A stretch of DNA of 64,000 nucleotides. Source: Bosea sp. PAMC 26642. Lineage in GTDB: Bacteria; Pseudomonadota; Alphaproteobacteria; Rhizobiales; Beijerinckiaceae. Below are positions 63,773 through 64,000 of this stretch, in pieces (within the stretch, counting starts at the first letter, position 1; each line of letters begins with the position of its first letter). Below the pieces are notes generated by a model. The model was given only the letters and a program-made list of their open reading frames with translations, did not search any database and had not been told where the DNA came from. Location: NCBI RefSeq assembly GCF_001562255.1, contig NZ_CP014301.1, positions 1,302,001-1,366,000 on the forward strand, given 5' to 3'. A program made the position numbers and the translations under genes.

Positions 63773-64000
63773 ATGAACGAGAACGCATCGAAGTCGTTCG
63801 CTATGGGGACGGGCCAGGCTGCGCCCGTTGAATTCGAGCCCTACAGCGCGACCCGGGACTCGAACTTGATCTTCAACGCCGCGATGGCGTTGATCAACGC
63901 GACGGCCGTCAACGGCAAGCTGAACCTGAAGCCGGCAGTCGCTGTTAAGTGGGCCGCCATGTCTCTCGGCATGGCACGAGCGGCCCCGTCCAAAACTGCC
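63773..64000 (+). CDS. Unknown protein, runs off the window
   Basis: Starts MNENASKSFAMGTGQAAPVE, with GGGAG upstream, 13 bases after the preceding gene, so in one operon. The visible 76 residues (LIFNAAMALINATAVNGKLN) show no known motif. The 3' end is outside the window. Confidence 0.6.
   Translation, partial: MNENASKSFAMGTGQAAPVEFEPYSATRDSNLIFNAAMALINATAVNGKLNLKPAVAVKWAAMSLGMARAAPSKTA

Overview
This looks like a GC-rich alphaproteobacterial chromosome segment, most likely from the Hyphomicrobiales (Rhizobiales). The evidence is the tig-clpP-clpX-lon order, the tRNA-Val/tRNA-Asp pair after lon, a GTTC-N7-GTTC type SOS box, an RpoH-like promoter before lon, and many catabolic and ABC-transport genes. 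A Bosea-like genus is possible but cannot be fixed from the sequence alone.

Layout. (1) 1-6254: conserved protein quality control genes: trigger factor (5' end missing), ClpP, ClpX and Lon, separated by clear intrinsic terminators, then a small GIY-YIG protein. (2) 6352-6710: divergent tRNA-Val(UAC) and tRNA-Asp(GUC), each with a good promoter. (3) 6711 to about 19150: an integrative element next to the 3' end of tRNA-Asp. It has a divergent tyrosine recombinase, a small companion protein, a RepA-like ATPase, and a block of seven leftward genes: two paralogous proteins of about 300 aa, an AAA+ ATPase, a complete exonuclease I and three unknowns. Between the AAA+ gene and one paralog lie four evenly phased GAAC-N3-GTTC palindromes and a three-copy 83-bp tandem repeat. 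This block is the best candidate for an undescribed system. (4) 19400-29755: a decayed SnoaL-like gene, DUF899, ilvD, LysR, an orphan TRAP receptor, an EamA exporter, two PPC/DUF296 proteins, an FGE-like secreted protein, a Tat-exported aldo/keto reductase and an AraC regulator. (5) 30111-39351: an opine- or hydroxyproline-type uptake and oxidation locus: family 5 receptor, short MmgE/PrpD protein, LysR, a four-gene FAD/2Fe-2S dehydrogenase set and two permeases, with no ABC ATPase. (6) 39574-50317: a second catabolic locus: DUF1185, GAF/PucR-type regulator, flavin reductase with a Nudix-like tail, aldehyde dehydrogenase, luciferase-like monooxygenase, alpha/beta hydrolase, NIPSNAP, and a ProVWX-type transporter. 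(7) 50495-55955: LysR, a truncated IS1595-family transposase, several small mobile-DNA genes, and a umuD-like gene with an SOS box that runs directly into a diguanylate cyclase lacking its 5' end, which suggests a deletion junction. (8) 56205-64000: unknown membrane and zinc-ribbon proteins, a SAM methyltransferase divergent from a SARP/TPR regulator, and a MobA/MobL relaxase with two unknown genes running off the window.

No attR matching the tRNA-Asp end was found, and neither hupB nor nuo genes appear where related genomes usually have them. The DNA inserted at tRNA-Asp may therefore be much longer than the recognisable island, or composite.
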